Source: Deltaproteobacteria bacterium (lineage in GTDB: Bacteria; Lernaellota; Lernaellaia; JACKCT01). Taken from it: DNA of 64,000 nt. A program made the translations under genes and the position numbers. The notes beneath the pieces were generated by a model. That model did not search any database. It was given only the letters and a program-made list of their open reading frames with translations, and had not been told where the DNA came from. How positions within the stretch are numbered: position 1 is the stretch's first letter; the number at the start of each line of letters is the position of its first letter. Of the stretch, positions 60,757 to 64,000 are shown in pieces. Location: contig JAOSJX010000003.1 in NCBI GenBank assembly GCA_027493875.1, positions 109,669 to 173,668 on the forward strand, given 5' to 3'.

Positions 60757-61861
60757 TTGACATCTGTATAAGTAATACAATATAATGGAGCCCTCTTCGT
60801 TGGAGGTGTTCCATGCGTCCTGCCGGTTCCGCGAAATGGCTTTCGGATCGACGCCGCAAAGCGCTGGCCTTTCTCGACGAAGGGCACAACCTGCACGAAA
60901 CCGCCCGCCTCGTCCGCTGCGATCCCAGTTCGGTGCTTCGTTGGCGCGATCAACGCGCGGTGGAGGGCGAAAGTGTCTTTGAAGTCAAGCGCGCTTCGGG
61001 CCGCCCGCGCAAACTCACGGAGAAGCAACGGTCGCGACTGACCACGATGCTCCTGAAGGGCGCGATGAAGCACGGCTACCCCACGGACCTGTGGACCACG
61101 CAGCGCATCGCCGACCTGATCGAAAAGCGCTTCGGCGTGTCCTACCACCGGGATCATATCGGCCGCCTCATGGCCTCGCTGGGCTGGTCGCACCAGAAGC
61201 CCGACCGCCGCGCCAAGGAACGCGACAACGCCGCGATCGAACGCTGGACGCGCGAGGAATGGCCGAGGGTAAAAAAAACGCCGAAGATCTGGGCGCCCAC
61301 CTCGTCTTCATTGACGAATCCGGCTTCTGCCTCATCCCGCCCGTCCGCAAGACCTGGGCGCCCAAAGGGCAAACGCCGGTCCTGACGCACCGCTACCGTC
61401 ATGAGCGGATTTCCGTCATCGCGGGCCTCTCCGTCAGCCCGAAGCGCCTGCGTTGCGGGCTGTATTTCGATTTCTCGACGGACAACATCAACGGCGAGGC
61501 CGCGGCCGAGTTCCTCCGGCAACTGCTGAGGCACCTTCCCGGGCCTATCATCGTTCTTTGGGATAACGTCGCCTTTCATCGTTCCCGTCCCGTCAAGGAC
61601 CTTCTCGCCCGGACCACGCGGCTTCACCTGGAAGCCTTCCCGCCCTACGCGCCGGACCTCAATCCGGTCGAGCACGTTTGGTCCGTCGTGAAATCCGACC
61701 TAGCCAACGGCCGGCCCGACGACGTTCACGACCTGCTCGGCGACCTCACGCACCGTATCACGCAAACCGCGCTCTCCCAACGTCGCCTCCGCCGGTGCGT
61801 CCACGAAGCCCAGCTCTCTCTTTTTTTGACCTCGCTATTGCGTTACTTATGCAGATATCAA
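60757..61861 (+). mobile_element. IS630-family insertion sequence, 1105 bp
   Basis: The terminal inverted repeats begin TTGACATCTGTATAAGTAA at the left and, read inward from the right, TTGATATCTGCATAAGTAA, continuing to about 26 bases with four mismatches. The target dinucleotide TA is duplicated at 60755-60756 and 61862-61863, the IS630/Tc1 hallmark. It carries a single transposase gene. No second copy is in the window. Confidence 0.92.
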
Positions 61862-61864
61862 TAA
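60813..61864 (+). CDS. IS630-family transposase (possible programmed -1 frameshift)
   Basis: N-terminal helix-turn-helix (AFLDEGHNLHETARLVRCDP) and linker GRPRKLTEKQRSRL lead into a catalytic domain with Asp in HLVFIDESGFC, Asp in IIVLWDNVAFHRS and Glu in DLNPVEHVWSVVK, a complete DDE triad. The frames join at an A8 run (61271-61278) read as GTA AAA AAA in frame 0, a canonical -1 slippery heptamer; a sequencing indel is the alternative. GGAGG precedes ATG at 60813. The stop TAA is made of the duplicated target TA plus the next flanking A. Confidence 0.9.
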
Positions 61865-63669
61865 TTGCTCATATTCCCACACATCATCGTTTCGTTCCGC
61901 GTAGACAACGTGGTTTTCGGGCGCTCGTTTGTGATAAACCACCCTGGGACGACCCAACGAATCTGTTCTGAGAATTGGGATGGCGAAATCGCCGACATCC
62001 AACGTCGCCAACTGCCATCCGCCGTCGATGGCTTTTTCGGCGTAGTAGATCTCTGTCGTTTCATCCGACGCGACCGCCAAATGTTTCGTCCCATCCGGTC
62101 CGACCGCCACGTTACCAAGTGATGCCAAAAGTGAGGTGGAAACTTCCTCCATCGTCCAGGTCACACCATCGCTGCTTCCGTAATAGAGCCCTGGAGCGTA
62201 AAGTTGTGCGATTGAAGTATGGATATCGCCGGCATCGGTGATAATCGGTTGATCAACCGTATACTTAAATCCCGCAAGCCGTCGTCTCGTCCATTCACCC
62301 GACGCGTTTGTCAGATAGAAAAGACTGCATTCGTCCTCATTGTAATCAGCAACATGAACCGTATCGTCCGGCCCCATCGACGCGGAGACGAACCAACCGT
62401 CCCAACCGCGCGGCGGATCGAATTTGGCGATTTCCCAGGCTCCGCTTGCGTTCGTCGCGTAGCGGACACCGGTGAGCGACCTGTCGGCGTAAACGATATG
62501 AACGGCATTTGTTGAATCGAGCATCAGTCGTGCGTCGTCTCCGTCGGCATCGCCACCACACCAGTCGATGACAAGTTCATCCCACGTGCCGCTCTCGTTC
62601 GTAATGTAAACAAGCGATGAGTTCCCATAGAGCGCATATGTCCCGTGAAGATAACCCTCAGCATCGATGGCCAGACTCGTCCCATAGAATAATTGCTGAA
62701 ACGTCACGACCTCCTGTTGCCAGCCGGAACCGTCATTCCAAAGATGCCAAACGGCATCGGGTTCGCTGTGGAGTTCGTGGAGCGTTCCGCCTAGTCCGAA
62801 CGCAAGCGAGTAACCCGCGCGCCATTTACCATCGGCAAGGATGATCGTTTCGATGGACCACGAACCACCCGATTTCGTCGCGTAATGCACGTCCGACGTG
62901 GAGTCCTCCCACGCGTAGATTAAATGCGGCTTGCCGCCGGTTGAGACCGTCATGCCGAAATAAACGTCCCCGCGCGGGAAGACCTCGACCGTTTCACCCT
63001 CCCACGTCCCTTCCGCGTTGACGGCGTAACGGAGGGACAGCTCGTCCATGGCGACATACGCCACATGAATCGCTCCGCTCGCGTCCACCGCAATGCGCGG
63101 CAATCGCCCTCCATCCTTGTCGATCATCTCCTGCGTGCGGTGGCCGTCGGGATGGACGGCGATGTGTTCGAGGACGAATGCCGAGCATGGTCGCGATGTG
63201 CGCCACGCCGCCCGCGTCCACGGCGATATCGATGCCGGTGTTGCCGGCCGTGGCGGCGAAATACTGTCGGCGCACGACGTCGCCGTCCCGGTAGGGCGGA
63301 TCGATGGGGAACGTCGTGGGATCGGGAAGCTGGACGGGCGTGATCCACGACGGGGTGCAGTCTTCCGTATGCGCGATGGTCGTGGTGGTCGTCGAGGTTG
63401 TGGTCGGGACTCGGGTTGTGGTCGTGGTCGTCGATCCCGTCTCGTGATCGGGGAAATCGTCGTCCGGCTCAAACGTGTCATCGTCACCGTCGCCGGAATC
63501 GTCGTCGATGCCGGGGTTTTCATCGTCATCCGAGTCCGCGCCGGCATCCGACGAAGGATCGCCCCACCCGCATCCGACCAGCGTCAGAGCGAGGAGCAGA
63601 ACCAAGCCGAGCCTATGGACAGACGACAAACTCAAACGGCATTCTCCCTACTCTCACTCAAAGAACGCA

Positions 63670-64000
63670 TCATTGTTCAACGTCCCTCGCACAACGAAAA
63701 CCAATCGATGACACACGATATTCGGCGTAGTTACAGTCACGCACGGACACACGCAAGAACTGATAATACGCAAGGTAATAGAAGGAGCCGTTTCGATATG
63801 TTGCACTATTATATCCATCTTCCGGAGGCCCCTCGGGATCGACGTCCGGATCGGGTCGCGTCATATAATAGTCGGAGCCGCACCAATCGTTCACATACTC
63901 GGCTAGGTTTCCAATCATGTCATAAAGACCCCATGCGTTCGGCTCGAGCTGACCGACTTCCTGCGTTCCGTCCAGATCACCCTGCTCCTCGCTGAACCAT
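63670..64000 (-). CDS. SUMF1/FGE-domain protein, C-terminal part (cut by window edge)
   Basis: 110 residues to the stop at 63670. LEPNAWGLYDMIGNLAEYVN, DWCGSDYYM, VRDCNYAEYRVSSIGFRCAR is the standard SUMF1 C-terminal half, in which GNxxEYVxDW and GFRCAR are diagnostic. The start lies beyond the window. It precedes the split lipoprotein gene by 34 bases in the same direction and is probably cotranscribed. Confidence 0.8.
   Translation of the reverse strand, partial: WFSEEQGDLDGTQEVGQLEPNAWGLYDMIGNLAEYVNDWCGSDYYMTRPDPDVDPEGPPEDGYNSATYRNGSFYYLAYYQFLRVSVRDCNYAEYRVSSIGFRCARDVEQ

Larger units (their letters stand above)
60164..63635 (-). pseudogene. Propeller-repeat lipoprotein gene split by an IS630-family insertion
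   Basis: TTG at 63635 (AGGGAGA upstream) starts a lipoprotein (LALTLVGC) with an Asp-rich then Thr-rich linker. Many repeats of one beta-propeller type follow (IAVDASGAIHVAYVAMDELS, TGGKPHLIYAWEDSTSDVHY, SLAIDAEGYLHGTYALYG, MGPDDTVHVADYNED). An indel near 63180 breaks the frame early. At 61863 the frame meets the insertion; removing 60757-61861 and one TA restores WEYEQLNPPAAVGDF and the rest of the protein to 60164 (about 790 residues). Without repair the product loses its last 197 residues. Confidence 0.8.

Overview
This 64 kb window is chromosomal DNA from a GC-rich, Gram-negative bacterium. The evidence is several outer-membrane beta-barrels and porins, many lipoprotein signal peptides, an NtrY/NtrX two-component pair, a type IV pilin and a MenA-type prenyltransferase. 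Long Asp-rich and Thr-rich linkers and C-terminal Cys-Gly-Cys tails on secreted proteins suggest a deltaproteobacterium-like or related deep lineage. I cannot name the taxon from sequence alone. Roughly half of the clear genes carry one or more single-base frameshifts, often at homopolymers. About 45-50 indels in 64 kb looks like a long-read assembly with residual errors, so I annotate these as composite genes rather than true pseudogenes.

Layout. 0-0.3 kb: start of ilvB (acetolactate synthase) with a complete attenuator (leader peptide, antiterminator, terminator). 0.4-3.1 kb: ECF sigma factor, a membrane partner resembling YfbK without its VWA domain, and a beta-barrel. 3.2-4.9 kb: a higBA toxin-antitoxin locus with a DUF429 gene. 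4.9-9.7 kb: HAD phosphatase, SUMF1 lipoprotein, a repeat-rich secreted protein ending in Cys-Gly-Cys and small membrane proteins. 9.8-14.6 kb: an AT-richer cluster of large, probably secreted proteins (beta-helix, DDKPRPV repeats, SBBP-type propeller). 14.9-20.7 kb: NtrX, NtrY, DUF4390, MATE exporter. 20.8-24.7 kb: PH-like protein, a small unknown, a MutL/GlmL-type actin-fold ATPase and its partner. 24.9-30.8 kb: TerC and two tandem membrane proteins with spermidine-synthase-like domains. 31-35.5 kb: a CapA lipoprotein and a 1099-residue amidohydrolase/SBP/CapA/amidohydrolase-like fusion lipoprotein. 35.6-42.8 kb: arsR-arsC-acr3, a Cys-containing secreted protein, a copper-type P-ATPase and an OPT transporter. 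43-49 kb: a lipoprotein with a duplicated domain, then a tight four-gene membrane operon (DUF6754-like) and a barrel. 49.1-54.5 kb: FolE2, YfhO-like and GT2 glycosyltransferases, DegT aminotransferase, pilin. 54.7-59.5 kb: two porins, an MFS transporter and MenA. 59.6-64 kb: repeat-rich DNA, a propeller lipoprotein split by an IS630-family element, and the end of a SUMF1 protein.

Intergenic DNA is unusual. At least seven gaps hold degenerate tandem heptanucleotide repeats of different sequence but the same 7-base period. A family of short palindromes with compensating stem changes lies at 59.7-60.0 kb. The strongest regulatory finding is the ilv attenuator. The strongest protein-level candidates for undescribed biology are the four-gene membrane operon at 44.0-48.2 kb and the 1099-residue fusion lipoprotein.
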